A stretch of DNA of 64,000 bases from an uncultured Veillonellaceae bacterium (GCA_902785705.1 CACZZN010000009.1:21177-85176); one strand, 5' to 3'. Shown: positions 1-11,871, counted from the first letter of the stretch. Notes: generated by a model not told the origin, from the sequence alone. Numbers and translations: made by a program.

Positions 1-662
1 AGATAGTTCGGATTGCCGCAGATCTCTCCTCCGCTCTTGTCCGCCTCGTACTCGCGGGAGCGGGAAATCGCCATCTGGATCAGCATAGCCGCGATCGGCG
101 CCACGATGATCGTCACAAGGGTCGCAATCGGATTGCTGCCCTCGTCATCATCGCTGCGTCCCCCGAAGATGGCAGCGAACTGCGCAATCTGGGCAATCAT
201 GGAAATCACGCCTGCCATACAGGCAGCAATCGTGGAAATCAGGGTATCCCGATGCTTCACATGGGAAAGCTCATGTGCCAGCACACCGAAAAGCTCATTG
301 TAGTTGAGCGCCCGCATGATGCCCGTCGTGACCGCTACAGCCGCATGGGACGGGCTGCGCCCGGTCGCAAAGGCATTCGGCACGTTGCTGTCGATGATGC
401 AGACCTTCGGCATGGGAAGCTGCGCTTTATCCGCAAGCTTTTCCACCAGATGGTAGAGTTCCGGAGCCTCCGACTCCGATACCTCCCTTGCACCGTAAGA
501 CTTGAGCACGATACTGTCACTGAACCAATAGCCGAACAGATTCATGCCGATCGAGACGATGAGCATCACAAATGCCATCGAATGGCCGCCCAATGCTCCG
601 CCTGCAGCCACCATGATGCCTGTCAGCAGTGCCATGAGCATGGTAGTTTTAAGCGTATTCAT
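1..662 (-). CDS. htpX: Zinc metalloprotease HtpX, 3' part outside the window
   Basis: This is a membrane-bound M48 zinc peptidase that degrades misfolded membrane proteins. The visible 220 residues begin with two hydrophobic segments (about residues 7-25 and 27-50). The zinc motif HELSH follows at about residue 132, then a third hydrophobic stretch and the SREYEAD segment that supplies the third zinc ligand Glu. The start at 662 has a GGAGGG ribosome site 7-8 bases upstream. The C-terminal part runs off the left edge. It is transcribed divergently from the YdjC-like gene. The family call is secure. Confidence 0.93.
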   Translation of the reverse strand, partial: MNTLKTTMLMALLTGIMVAAGGALGGHSMAFVMLIVSIGMNLFGYWFSDSIVLKSYGAREVSESEAPELYHLVEKLADKAQLPMPKVCIIDSNVPNAFATGRSPSHAAVAVTTGIMRALNYNELFGVLAHELSHVKHRDTLISTIAACMAGVISMIAQIAQFAAIFGGRSDDDEGSNPIATLVTIIVAPIAAMLIQMAISRSREYEADKSGGEICGNPNY

Positions 663-912
663 AAGATTTCCCTCCGTAATGTGAAACTTGTTATTGTCCT
701 CTGTGCTACAATATAAACGATAACACAGTCCTTTCAGCTTTGCAAGAATAAAAAGTCAAAAAATCAAAGTTTTTTTGGAAAACCTATTGATTTGACGCGC
801 ACGGTTGGGAAATGGAGCGAAATCAGGATTTTTCGTCTTGCTTGCGAGTATAGGACTAGCTTCACACCGCAATTCGCGTTATACTATAGGATAGAATGAA
901 TTCGGAAATAGG
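663..912. other. Divergent intergenic region
   Basis: This 250-base gap lies between htpX and the YdjC-like gene. It is AT-rich around 700-790 and must carry both divergent promoters. A TATACT hexamer near 880 could be the -10 of the rightward transcript, but no good -35 accompanies it. No gene was seen. Confidence 0.4.
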
Positions 913-1785
913 ATGTGTGTCAAGTTGTATCAGCTTATCTTGAATGCAGATGATTTTGGACGGCATGTACTGATCAACCGTGCCGTGGAGCTTGGCGTTT
1001 CCGAAGGATGCCTGCGCTCTGCCACGCTTATGCCGGGGGGAGCGGCTTTCGATGATGCTGTGGCAGTCGCCAAAAGGCAGCCAAAACTCGGCGTGGGTAT
1101 CCACTTCACGCTCGTGAACGGCAACCCTATCCTTCCCCCATCCGCGATTCCGTCCCTTGTGGACAGGAACGGCCTCTTCTATGACAACCACGCGATTTTC
1201 GTAAAGCGCTTCTTGACGGGGAAAATCAGCATTGAAGAAGTGAGAAGCGAGCTTGCGGCGCAGCTCACAAAGATGAGGCGCACAGGACTGGAGCTTACCC
1301 ATGTGGACAGCCATCAGCATATGCATACGCTGCCGGGCATCATCGACGTCGTACTGCAGCTTGCCGCCTCCGCAAAGATCCGTGCCGTCAGGGCTCCAAG
1401 GACATCCGTCTTCTATCGGGGAAGCGGCGTCCCAAGCCTCGGACAGTTCATTGGAAGGCTTGGTCTTGGAACTCTCGCCTCCATTTCAGCGCTCAAGGCA
1501 GAACGCCACCATTTTTTCGTGCCGGATCATTTCGCAGGCATCGTGGCAGGAGAGGCATTCGATGAGTCCCATCTCGTCGATCTGCTCCATCATCTGAAGT
1601 CTGGAACCACAGAGGTCATGCTGCATCCCGGTATGGAGAATGAAACACTGCAAAGAGATTGTGCATGGGAGCATGATTTTAAAGCAGAATTTTCATCTAT
1701 TACATCTATAAAAATAAGAGAAATAATAGATAAAAACAAAATACATCTAATAAATTTTAAAGATTTATTTGAGGATGTCTTATAA
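913..1785 (+). CDS. YdjC/ChbG-family carbohydrate deacetylase
   Basis: This 290-residue protein belongs to the YdjC family of metal-dependent polysaccharide-deacetylase-like enzymes, which includes ChbG (chito-oligosaccharide deacetylase) and HpnK. Visible motifs are LNADDFG at the N-terminus, which holds the metal-binding Asp, and HVDSHQHMH at about residues 132-140. Its stop codon overlaps the next start (TAATG), so it is translationally coupled to a GT2 glycosyltransferase. That suggests a role in trimming or modifying a lipid-linked or surface glycan rather than chitin use. The last 35 codons are markedly AT-rich compared with the rest. The substrate cannot be read from the sequence. Confidence 0.85.
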   Translation: MCVKLYQLILNADDFGRHVLINRAVELGVSEGCLRSATLMPGGAAFDDAVAVAKRQPKLGVGIHFTLVNGNPILPPSAIPSLVDRNGLFYDNHAIFVKRFLTGKISIEEVRSELAAQLTKMRRTGLELTHVDSHQHMHTLPGIIDVVLQLAASAKIRAVRAPRTSVFYRGSGVPSLGQFIGRLGLGTLASISALKAERHHFFVPDHFAGIVAGEAFDESHLVDLLHHLKSGTTEVMLHPGMENETLQRDCAWEHDFKAEFSSITSIKIREIIDKNKIHLINFKDLFEDVL

Positions 1786-2795
1786 TGAAAATTATTACAC
1801 TCATCATTCCATGTTTTAATGAACAAGAAGTTCTAAATTTATTTTATAAAGAAGTTTCCCATGTTACAAACGCTATGACGGATATATCCTTTCGTTTTTT
1901 ATTTATTAATGATGGAAGCAAGGATCATACCTTGGATATTTTAAAGGAACTATCGCAAAACTATGAGAATGTATCCTATTTAAGCCTGTCCAGAAATTTT
2001 GGCAAGGAAGCGGCTATGCTGGCAGGATTGGATTATGCGGAAGGGGATGCTGTGATCATCATGGATGCGGACCTGCAGCATCCGCCTGAGATGATTCCTG
2101 ATATGGTGAAATACTGGAAACAGGGATATGATGATGTGTGTGCCAAACGGAAGAACCGAAAGGATGAGGGACGGCTCAAAAGATGTCTGACACAGGCGTT
2201 CTATTCCTGTATCTCCTTTCTGAGCAAAGTTCCCATGCAGCAAAATGTGGGGGACTTCCGCCTAATGGATCGCCGCTGTGTCGCTTCCCTGCGGCTGCTG
2301 CGTGAGAGCCAGCGCTATACCAAGGGCATCTTCACCTGGATTGGATATCGGAAGAAAGAAATTCCCTTTGAAGTACAGACGAGAGCAGCCGGAAAGACCA
2401 CGTGGAACTACTTCTCTCTGGTGAATCTCGCCCTGGAGGGCATTACTTCCTTCACAACGGTTCCCTTGCGCCTGACGACCTGTTTGGGGCTTTTGATCTC
2501 CGTTCTCGCCATCTGCTATATGTTTTTTGTGGTCATCAACGCGCTTCTTTATGGCGATCCGGTAGCAGGCTATCCGACGCTCATGACCGTCATGCTCTTT
2601 TTGGGAGGCGTCCAGCTGCTTTCCTTGGGCATTATCGGGGAATATCTGGGCCGTATCTTCAACGAGAGCAAGAACCGGCCTCTCTACCTGATTGATGAAT
2701 ATGACGGGAAACCTGTCACCTATGTTCCGGATATCAAGCCCGTGGAAAGGAATTTCCGCATAGCGAACAAAAACGAGGAGGAAAGCTATGAATGA
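1785..2795 (+). CDS. GT2 family glycosyltransferase (polyisoprenyl-phosphate hexose synthase type)
   Basis: This 336-residue protein has an N-terminal GT-A domain (IPCFNEQE near residue 9, the DADLQHPPE metal-binding motif near residue 93). Two C-terminal transmembrane segments at about residues 230-255 and 263-290 give it the architecture of GtrB, ArnC and DPM1-like enzymes. These move a sugar from a nucleotide donor to a polyprenyl phosphate on the cytoplasmic face. It overlaps the upstream gene by 1 base and the downstream gene by 8 bases, so the three form one operon. The first 60 codons are AT-rich while the remainder is GC-rich, which is unusual within one gene. Confidence 0.9.
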   Translation: MKIITLIIPCFNEQEVLNLFYKEVSHVTNAMTDISFRFLFINDGSKDHTLDILKELSQNYENVSYLSLSRNFGKEAAMLAGLDYAEGDAVIIMDADLQHPPEMIPDMVKYWKQGYDDVCAKRKNRKDEGRLKRCLTQAFYSCISFLSKVPMQQNVGDFRLMDRRCVASLRLLRESQRYTKGIFTWIGYRKKEIPFEVQTRAAGKTTWNYFSLVNLALEGITSFTTVPLRLTTCLGLLISVLAICYMFFVVINALLYGDPVAGYPTLMTVMLFLGGVQLLSLGIIGEYLGRIFNESKNRPLYLIDEYDGKPVTYVPDIKPVERNFRIANKNEEESYE

Positions 2796-4566
2796 ACGTG
2801 CAAGGGGAATCCTGCCTCCCTTTCTGGTGCTTGTCATCATCTTCACCATCCTTTATTCCCTGAATACCATGATGCCCCTCCATCGGGACGACTATGACTA
2901 TTCCATGATCTGGGGAACCGGGCAGCTCATGACATCCTTCAGCGATATCTTCACTTCCCTTTTCCATCACTATATGGAGCATGGAGGACGCATGGTCAGC
3001 GTCTTCTGGCTGGATCTTTTCCTGCTGCTGGGGACAGGCTGGTTTGATGTCTTCAATGCGGCCATGTTCGCTTCCCTCGTCCTGCTCATATTCCTGCACG
3101 GCAGGCGGTCCCTTTCCCTGGATGGAAAAGCCGTCCTCCTTGCGGGAACCGGGCTCCTGACATGGCTCGGCCTGCCTCATTTCGGGGAAACAGCAATCTG
3201 GATGAGCGGCTCCACCGTTTATCTTTGGACTGCCGTACCTGCCTTTCTCTTTTTTCTTCCGTACAATCTCTACCTCGCCGGAAGGTGGAAGCATAACGGA
3301 TGGTATATGGTGCCTGTCATGCTGGTCTTCGGCATCATGGCAGGATGCTCCGTCGAAAACCTCGGAGTGACCTCCTGCGTGCTGTCCGTCGGAATCCTTT
3401 ACCTGTGCCATTGGAACCGTAAGCTGCGTCCCTGGATGGTCTCGGGCGCCTTGGGAACGATTGCCGGCTTTCTCGTGCTGCTTGCCGCTCCGGGCAACTA
3501 TGTCCGCTATGATGACCAAAGCTCCCCCTTCCTGCAGCATATTGGGAATCAGTTCGCGGGAAACGGAGAAATGATCCTCTACATCCTGCCGGTGATACTG
3601 CTCCTGAACCTTTCCTATCGCATCCTGCAGACCCACCTTCTGAAACAGAGAGGCATCAGGCTCGCCCCTGTTAGAATGGAGGGATATCGGACGAAAATCC
3701 TTTTGCTTCTGCTGATCGTTCTCCTGGTCATTTCCTATTTCAACGGTTCCTTTGTCGCCAATGCGATCCGCGATGCATGTGTCTTTGCCGTGCTCTCTCC
3801 GATCGGGCTGACCGATGAAAAAACCATATCGCATTTTGATAATGTCATGGCCGGTTTCGAGGAAATGGCCATCTACTGGCTGGCTGTTTTCCTGATTTTC
3901 TTTTCGGTTCGCCAGGCTCTCGGCTTTCACAAAGAAAACCGCATGCTCCTGAAGAAATCCGTTTCCTTCTCGGATCTCTTCTTTTTCTGTCCCTCGGTAC
4001 GCTATGCATGCTTTCTCTTCTTCCTTGCCTTTTTCAACAATTTCGTGATGATTGCTGCCCCGACCTTCCCCGCTCGCGCCACCTTCAGTTCCGTCTGCAT
4101 GATTCTCATGGGCTTCGTCGCGATTTTCAGCTTGGACGAAATATCGTCCGCATGTTCCGGACAAGTATCCAAGCACGTCCTGCTGGCCGGAGCCCTGTGC
4201 CTTGGCGTCTACACCGTATCCGCTTCCGCCGTGATCCTGCACAGCGTGCAAAAAGCGGATGCGATACGGATCGAAATCATCCAAAAATCGGCCCGGATGA
4301 GCATCCGGGAAATCGAGATTCCTCCGCTGGAATTTACGAACCGCGCCCTCCGGCACGTCTACTACGAGGATTTCGATAACGGCGTCACCAAAGACGGACT
4401 CATCGAGCGGTACGGGCTGGACGATATCATTGTCGATGAAGACGCAGACTTGGATATCCCCACGGCAGAAACCCAACGCCTCTACGAGCGAAAGGAAGCT
4501 CTGAAAGATAAGGAGGAACTGGACGACCACGAAGATTACGATGCGGAATATCCGAGGGATTCATAA
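2788..4566 (+). CDS. Polytopic membrane protein, DUF6056/GtrC-like
   Basis: This 592-residue protein has about 11-12 predicted transmembrane helices and a hydrophilic, acidic C-terminal tail of roughly 100 residues. The N-terminal extracytoplasmic loop carries HRDDYDYS, and HGGR follows. Such Asp-rich first loops are typical of GT-C-like membrane glycosyltransferases and of the DUF6056 group. Following a GT2 lipid-sugar synthase, it would be the partner that moves the lipid-linked sugar onto an outer-surface acceptor. That role is inference. A rho-independent terminator follows directly. Confidence 0.65.
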   Translation: MNERARGILPPFLVLVIIFTILYSLNTMMPLHRDDYDYSMIWGTGQLMTSFSDIFTSLFHHYMEHGGRMVSVFWLDLFLLLGTGWFDVFNAAMFASLVLLIFLHGRRSLSLDGKAVLLAGTGLLTWLGLPHFGETAIWMSGSTVYLWTAVPAFLFFLPYNLYLAGRWKHNGWYMVPVMLVFGIMAGCSVENLGVTSCVLSVGILYLCHWNRKLRPWMVSGALGTIAGFLVLLAAPGNYVRYDDQSSPFLQHIGNQFAGNGEMILYILPVILLLNLSYRILQTHLLKQRGIRLAPVRMEGYRTKILLLLLIVLLVISYFNGSFVANAIRDACVFAVLSPIGLTDEKTISHFDNVMAGFEEMAIYWLAVFLIFFSVRQALGFHKENRMLLKKSVSFSDLFFFCPSVRYACFLFFLAFFNNFVMIAAPTFPARATFSSVCMILMGFVAIFSLDEISSACSGQVSKHVLLAGALCLGVYTVSASAVILHSVQKADAIRIEIIQKSARMSIREIEIPPLEFTNRALRHVYYEDFDNGVTKDGLIERYGLDDIIVDEDADLDIPTAETQRLYERKEALKDKEELDDHEDYDAEYPRDS

Positions 4567-4589
4567 AGAAATCTTTTCCCCGTGACATC

Positions 4590-4635
4590 AAAAAATCTGC
4601 AGAGCTTGATTTCTCAAGTCCCTGCAGATTTTTTT
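4590..4635 (+). terminator. Terminator after the glycan module
   Basis: An inverted repeat with arms AAAAATCTGCAG and CTGCAGATTTTT encloses a second short stem (CTTGA/TCAAG) and ends in a T run. It closes the plus-strand operon and can also act on the minus strand downstream of gyrB. Confidence 0.85.
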
Positions 4636-4637
4636 GA

Positions 4638-4735
4638 GGAAACACTGATTAAAGCGGTCGTCCAGATTGGCGTGGATTGCTTGTTCCTCCCAAGGAGACA
4701 AACCGCAGTCATAGTGGTGCTATGTCGAGGATTTG
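4638..4735. repeat. Partial copy of palindromic repeat (family B)
   Basis: This is half of the 160-bp element found intact at 15679-15839, seen here in reverse orientation. It starts with GGAAACACTGAT and includes CCTCCCAAGGAGACAAACC, then the small hairpin CATAGTGGTGCTATG, and stops just before the gyrB stop codon. Confidence 0.85.
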
Positions 4736-4738
4736 ATT

Positions 4739-7097
<2,359 letters not shown>

Positions 7098-7102
7098 CAG
7101 CC

Positions 7103-8206
7103 TCACTTCCTTTTCACCTTTCCGGCATGCACATGATAAACGGCCCCCATGGACTGCTCCGGGAAATACGCGGCATCGGTTGCCGTAATCAAGGTCTGGA
7201 TGTGCTCCTTCCGTATGAATTCCAGCATTTGCTTCCTGCGGACCGCATCCAACTCGCTCATGACATCATCCAGAAGCAGCACCGGATACTCACCCGTTTC
7301 CGAATGCAGGAATTCCAGCTCAGACAGCTTGAGAGCCAAAGCCCCTGTGCGCTGCTGTCCTTGGGAGCCGAAGGTACGAAGATCCGCTCCGTTGACCGAG
7401 AGCCGCAGATCATCACGATGAGGCCCTATGCCGGTAGACCCGCGGAGGATGTCAAGCTCCTGCAGCTCCCCTATCTTTTCATTGTACCATGAAGTCAGGT
7501 CATTTGTCATGCTGTTTTCCCCATGATGGAGTTCATAGCCGATGAAAAGATTCTCTGCATTGGCCGAGATGCGGCGCTGCATGAGATTTGCAAGCATGTT
7601 CAGCTTCTTTACGGCTTCCAGCCGCTTGGACACAATGCGAGCTGCGCTTTCCGCAAGCTGCCTGTCCCAAATCCCGAGCATCTCCCTTTTTGCCCTGTGC
7701 TCACGAATATTCTTCAGAAGGGCATTGCGCTGTGTGACGATCTTGGTATAGGAAAGCAATTCCTGATAGTAGGAGGGGCTTGCCTGGGACAGTTCACTGT
7801 CAAGAAAACGTCTTCTATTCTGAGGGGAACCCTTGATCAGAAAAAGATCTTCCGGCGAGAAAAGCACGGTGTTCAGTTTCCCGATGAGTTCCTTGTGCGG
7901 GACAGGATGCCCGTTGATCAGAATGCGGCGGCGTCTTTCTGCAGACAGCTCAAAGCCGAGCTTCTGCACGACCCCCAAACGCTCCAGCTGCAGGTCGATC
8001 CGTGCTTCTCTCTGCTCCCAGCGGATCAGATCGTGATCTGCATGGGTACGATGGGAATGGCCCAGAGAGGCATAGAAGACCGCTTCCACGATATTGGTCT
8101 TGCCTTGCGCATTCGGTCCCAGAAAGATATTGACGGAATCCTCCAATGGAAGCTCAAGCTCTTCATAATTCCGGTAATTCCTGAGCTCCAGCTTGCGGAT
8201 CAGCAT
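7103..8206 (-). CDS. recF: DNA replication and repair protein RecF
   Basis: This 367-residue SMC-like ATPase loads RecA at single-strand gaps. It shows Walker A LGPNAQGKTNIVEA near residue 30, the ABC-type signature FGSQGQQRTGALALK near residue 275 and Walker B LLLDDVMSELD near residue 307. It lies between dnaN and remB as in most Firmicutes. The S4-domain gene (yaaA) often found between dnaN and recF is absent: only 37 bases separate the two genes. Confidence 0.97.
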   Translation of the reverse strand: MLIRKLELRNYRNYEELELPLEDSVNIFLGPNAQGKTNIVEAVFYASLGHSHRTHADHDLIRWEQREARIDLQLERLGVVQKLGFELSAERRRRILINGHPVPHKELIGKLNTVLFSPEDLFLIKGSPQNRRRFLDSELSQASPSYYQELLSYTKIVTQRNALLKNIREHRAKREMLGIWDRQLAESAARIVSKRLEAVKKLNMLANLMQRRISANAENLFIGYELHHGENSMTNDLTSWYNEKIGELQELDILRGSTGIGPHRDDLRLSVNGADLRTFGSQGQQRTGALALKLSELEFLHSETGEYPVLLLDDVMSELDAVRRKQMLEFIRKEHIQTLITATDAAYFPEQSMGAVYHVHAGKVKRK

Positions 8207-8243
8207 CGGTCAAGCATCCCCCTAGAGAAAGAAGTAAACGTTA

Positions 8244-9356
8244 TCAATTTGCAGTACGGACAGGCGTCACAACGTAGATGAAGGTGGAATCGCTGCCTTC
8301 ATGGATGGCTGCTGGCTGAAGCGGCTGGTTCAGCTCCATGCGGCATTCCTCTTCATCCAGATTCTTGAGGACATCGACGATGTACTGCGCGTTGAAGGCG
8401 ATATTGACATCCGGCCCGGTAATCTCGGCTGCGACGGTATCCTCTGCATTTCCTATTTCCGGATTGTTGGATGAAATATGAAGCTTTTGGCCGCTGAATT
8501 CAAATCGGATGATATTATAGTCGTTGGCGCGCGAGATCAAAGCCACGCGGTCAACCGCCGCGATCAGTTCCGATGTATTCATCCGCGCCTCTGTAGCAAA
8601 CGATTTCGGAATAATGTTCTGGTAATCGGGGAACTGACCTTCGATGAGTCTGGACGTGATGTAGATATTATCGCATTCAAAGCTGATTTGGTTGTGGGAG
8701 CAGGTGACCCTTACATCCGTCGGGATATCCGAGTTGATGATATGCATCAGTTCATTGAGCACTCTGGAAGGAATGATAATGCGGATATTTCCGATATTCT
8801 CATCAAATACGGCAGTCTTGACGGAGAGGCGATGGGTATTCGTGGCTGCCATGGTGATCAGCGTGTCGTTGATATCCATGTAGCAGCCCGTGAAGATAGG
8901 TCTGGATTCATCGGTTGCACAGGAAAAAACCGTTTTTTTGATCAGTTTTCTGAGGACATTGTCCTTGATTGTGAAGGATAGCTGATCCTCCAGATAACGT
9001 ATGGTCGGAAATTCCGAGGCATTCATGCTGAGAAGGGTGAAATTGGATGTATCGGACTGGATCTGCACGATATTTTCGTCCTTGCGGTAGGCAAAGGCAA
9101 CGGTTTCCCCGGGAAGCCTGCGTACCACTTCTTGGAGATAGCGCCCTGTGGCAACCAGCTGCCCCGGTTCTTCGACCTGAGCCGGGATTTTTGCAACGAG
9201 TCCCAGCTCATAATTGTTCGCTTGGAGTTCCAGGGTATTATTCTCAGCGCGAAGATAAATTCCGGACATGATGGGAGTTTGAGGTTTTGCTGCTACAGCC
9301 TTGGAAACGATTTGAAGGGCTTCGACAAGTTCCCTTTTGTTGCAGGAAAGTTTCAA
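8244..9356 (-). CDS. dnaN: DNA polymerase III beta sliding clamp
   Basis: This 370-residue processivity clamp has the three-fold repeated clamp domain and begins MKLSCNKRELVEALQIVSKAV. The segment IMSGIYLRAENN and the ending YVVTPVRTAN match the family C-terminus, where xxPxR closes the ring. It lies downstream of dnaA and is separated from it by a 326-base DnaA-box region, as in B. subtilis. Confidence 0.97.
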   Translation of the reverse strand: MKLSCNKRELVEALQIVSKAVAAKPQTPIMSGIYLRAENNTLELQANNYELGLVAKIPAQVEEPGQLVATGRYLQEVVRRLPGETVAFAYRKDENIVQIQSDTSNFTLLSMNASEFPTIRYLEDQLSFTIKDNVLRKLIKKTVFSCATDESRPIFTGCYMDINDTLITMAATNTHRLSVKTAVFDENIGNIRIIIPSRVLNELMHIINSDIPTDVRVTCSHNQISFECDNIYITSRLIEGQFPDYQNIIPKSFATEARMNTSELIAAVDRVALISRANDYNIIRFEFSGQKLHISSNNPEIGNAEDTVAAEITGPDVNIAFNAQYIVDVLKNLDEEECRMELNQPLQPAAIHEGSDSTFIYVVTPVRTAN

Positions 9357-9379
9357 TTTGGAGCCTTCTTTCTATTTGT

Positions 9380-9458
9380 TATGAAATCTCAGCGAGCACA
9401 AGTCGCGACACGGAATTAGTCTCTTTAGGGATGCGAAACACCGTTTCGTATAGAATTT
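9380..9458. repeat. Dispersed repeat (family C), copy 1
   Basis: This segment begins ATGAAATCTCAGCGAGCACAAG and ends with a hairpin around GCGAAACACCGTTTCG. It resembles 29984-30078, and only the hairpin part recurs at 57929-57961. It lies just upstream of dnaN, so it may sit in the dnaN leader. Confidence 0.6.
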
Positions 9459-9558
9459 TTATGGCTGATAAAAATATAATATAAATAGCCGTCGTAGTAG
9501 TAGGGGCTGTGGAAATGTGGAAAAGGGGCATTTTGCTATGGTATGTCTGCATCTTTGG

Positions 9559-9670
9559 GGTGGATAAGCCTGTGAACACACAGGTGCAGATTATCCACAT
9601 TATCCACTGATTTTGCGAGGAACCGGCTTATCCACATTTCATCGACAAGCTGCTCAACATGTTATGCACA
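9559..9670. promoter_or_regulatory. oriC: DnaA-box cluster between dnaA and dnaN (oriC, part 1)
   Basis: Exact boxes are TTATCCACA at 9591-9599 and 9628-9636 and TTATGCACA at 9662-9670. Near matches are TTATCCACT at 9600-9608 and the reverse-strand GGTGGATAA at 9559-9567. Such clusters flanking dnaA form the bipartite chromosomal origin in many Firmicutes. Confidence 0.88.
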
Positions 9671-9682
9671 GCGTTATGCAGT

Positions 9683-11215
9683 TCAGTGACTCTGGATGCG
9701 GCTGACGAGTTCTTGCAGGATTGATGAGAGCTTGGCATCCGTTTCTTTTTCCTTCTTGATTTTGTCATAGGCGTGGATGACGGTCGTATGATCGCGTCCC
9801 CCAAAGAAGTTGCCGATTTGGGGCAGCGAGGTATCCGTGAGCTCGCGGCAGAGGAACATGGCGATCTGACGGGGATAGGCAATCTCTCGCGTTCGCTTTT
9901 TGGTGTGAAGATCTTCCACACGCAGCTGGAAGTAATCGGCGACGATGTTTTCAATGAATTCGATGGTGATCTCACGCTTCTTGTTGTTTGCAAACAGGTT
10001 TTTCAAGGTTTCTTCCGCGATTGCTACGGTAATCGGCTGATGCATGAGCGAAGCGTATGCTACGACACGGGTGAGAGCGCCTTCCAGCTCGCGGATATTG
10101 CTTACGATGGAACTTGCGATGCTGACCATGACTTCATTCGGCACGTTCAGCCGGTCAAGCTGCGCTTTCTTTTTCAGAATGGCGATGCGCGTCTCAAAAT
10201 CAGGCGTCTGCACTTCCGTGACGAGGCCTCCCTCGAAGCGGGAAATCAGGCGTTCCTCGATCTGCTTTACTTCGTGCGGCGGGCGGTCACTGGAAAGAAT
10301 GATGGCGCGTCCGGAATCGTGCAGCGTGTTGAATGTGTGGAAGAATTCCTCCTGTGTTCCGGCCTTTCCGGACAGGAACTGGACATCGTCCACCAGCAGG
10401 ACGTCAATGGTGCGGTACTTTTGGCGGAAGAATTCCACATTGCCGTCGCGTATCCCGTTGATCAGCTCATTGGTGAATTTTTCACTGGATACGTAGAGCA
10501 CGCGCTTGTCGGGATTCTTTTGCAGGATCTGATGGGCAATCGCGTGCATCAGATGCGTCTTGCCAAGCCCCACGCCTCCGTACATAAAAAAAGGATTGTA
10601 GACCCTTCCCGGGCTGTCCGCGACGGCCAATGCAGCGGCATGCGCGAACTGGTTGGAATTTCCTGTCACGAAGGTATCGAAGGTATATTTAGGGTTCAGG
10701 GAGGATGCATCCCCCGGCGCGATTTGTTCCGATGGCTCATGAATCGATTGCACATGGGATATCTCATCCGGCGTGATGCGGAATTCCTCGGAAGCGATAT
10801 TGTCCATGGCAGAGGGGAGATTTTCCTGCAGGCCGTTGGCATTGTCCAGCAACGTGGTCTGCATGGGGATGTCCTCGGAAATGGCGTGTTTGGATTTCTG
10901 GCGTTCGCGTTTCCCATGCGCCGGCATCGGCGGGAAGGAGGCTTCCTTCTGCGGTTTGTTCAGATTCTTCATTTCGATGGTGCAATGTTCGCCCATTGCA
11001 TCGTAAACAGCTTCTTCCAATGCTGTGATGTAGCGTTCCTTGATCCAGTTGCACGAGAAATCGTTCGGGGCACCCAGTACGAGCAGATTGCCGTTCCACG
11101 AAATCGGCTCCACGGGCTGCAGCCATTTTCTATACGCCACTTCTGTAATCTTTCCATGCGCTTGGGCAGTATGCAGAACTTGTTCCCAAACAGCTTGAAG
11201 ATGAGATTGTTCCAT
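9683..11215 (-). CDS. dnaA: Chromosomal replication initiator DnaA
   Basis: This 510-residue AAA+ initiator binds TTATCCACA boxes and opens the origin. Domain I comes first (about residues 1-85), then a long low-conservation domain II linker. The ATPase core has Walker A GGVGLGKTHLMHA and Walker B LLVDDVQFL. The C-terminal box-binding helix-turn-helix has GGRDHTTVIHAYDKI. The ATG at 11215 was chosen because AAGGA lies 8-9 bases upstream. An upstream in-frame start at 11248 lacks a ribosome site. DnaA boxes lie on both sides of the gene. Confidence 0.98.
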   Translation of the reverse strand: MEQSHLQAVWEQVLHTAQAHGKITEVAYRKWLQPVEPISWNGNLLVLGAPNDFSCNWIKERYITALEEAVYDAMGEHCTIEMKNLNKPQKEASFPPMPAHGKRERQKSKHAISEDIPMQTTLLDNANGLQENLPSAMDNIASEEFRITPDEISHVQSIHEPSEQIAPGDASSLNPKYTFDTFVTGNSNQFAHAAALAVADSPGRVYNPFFMYGGVGLGKTHLMHAIAHQILQKNPDKRVLYVSSEKFTNELINGIRDGNVEFFRQKYRTIDVLLVDDVQFLSGKAGTQEEFFHTFNTLHDSGRAIILSSDRPPHEVKQIEERLISRFEGGLVTEVQTPDFETRIAILKKKAQLDRLNVPNEVMVSIASSIVSNIRELEGALTRVVAYASLMHQPITVAIAEETLKNLFANNKKREITIEFIENIVADYFQLRVEDLHTKKRTREIAYPRQIAMFLCRELTDTSLPQIGNFFGGRDHTTVIHAYDKIKKEKETDAKLSSILQELVSRIQSH

Positions 11216-11316
11216 GAGAAAATTCCTTTCTTCGTCACAGGAAGTCAACCGGACTTCCCTCTCCGTGCCATCGCATGAGGCAGGAAAAGAAATATAGGAG
11301 AAAGATGCAAAGCAAA

Positions 11317-11407
11317 TTATCCACAGATTTATCCACGGTTGTGGAAAAACCTGAAAGCATAAGAGTCAACAGCAATATCTTATCAAAATCGCAACAAGTT
11401 ATCAACA
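11317..11407. promoter_or_regulatory. oriC: DnaA-box cluster upstream of dnaA (oriC, part 2)
   Basis: TTATCCACA at 11317-11325, TTATCCACG at 11329-11337 and TTATCAACA at 11399-11407 lie in AT-rich DNA upstream of dnaA. Together with the dnaA-dnaN cluster they outline a bipartite oriC. They may also serve dnaA autoregulation. Confidence 0.85.
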
Positions 11408-11460
11408 ATTTTTCGCAGTCAAAGCTTTTGCGGGAGACGCCTTTTTTTCATGGCATGGGC

Positions 11461-11623
11461 TAAGGAACTGTCGAAAAATAATTTAGCCATTTTGCTTGCC
11501 CAAATTCCGTCTGTCTGCGTCAGCGAAAACTTGACGTAGCTCTGCTACGACTGCGTTTTCGCTTCCTTGTCAGACAAAATTTGTTCTGCGCCATATGACT
11601 AACTTATTTTCCTCCAGTTCCTA
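11461..11623. repeat. Palindromic MITE-like repeat (family A), copy 1
   Basis: This 163-bp element has inverted ends: AAGGAACTG, an A/T tract and TTAG on the left, and CTAACTTATTTT then CAGTTCCT on the right. Its first 115 bp are almost identical to the copy at 11869-12019. It carries no open reading frame. It lies between oriC and the rpmH promoter. Confidence 0.85.
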
Positions 11624-11629
11624 AACATC

Positions 11630-11658
11630 TTGACATGCTTAAGTTGACAGGATATAAT
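11630..11658 (+). promoter_or_regulatory. Consensus promoter for rpmH
   Basis: TTGACA at 11630-11635, a 17-base spacer and TATAAT at 11653-11658 form a perfect housekeeping promoter. It lies 7 bases after the family A repeat and about 80 bases before rpmH. Confidence 0.9.
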
Positions 11659-11736
11659 CTGAAATGGTGTGGTCTTTGAGAGAGTGCTTTGGCAGCCTCA
11701 AAGCCGATGGAATGGAAAACAGGAGGTGCATATCGA

Positions 11737-11871
11737 GTGAAGCAGACATATCAGCCAAACAACCATTGGAGGAAAAAGACACATGGCTTCCGTGAGCGCA
11801 TGAAGACAAAGGGCGGCCGTCTCGTCATCAAAAGAAGGCGCCAGCGTGGCAGAAAGAAGCTTACTGCATAA
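11737..11871 (+). CDS. rpmH: 50S ribosomal protein L34
   Basis: This 44-residue, highly basic protein of the large ribosomal subunit begins [20 protein letters not shown] and contains [15 protein letters not shown], the standard L34 pattern. The start is GTG at 11737 with AGGAGG upstream. Its stop codon is the first triplet of the second family A repeat, so the mRNA would run into that palindrome before its terminator. Confidence 0.97.
   Translation: MKQTYQPNNHWRKKTHGFRERMKTKGGRLVIKRRRQRGRKKLTA

Noticed and set aside
2734..4530. Open frame of 598 codons antisense to the polytopic membrane protein
   Set aside because: It is highly charged and Gln/Asp-rich, as expected from complementing hydrophobic codons. 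It has no ribosome site or recognisable domain.
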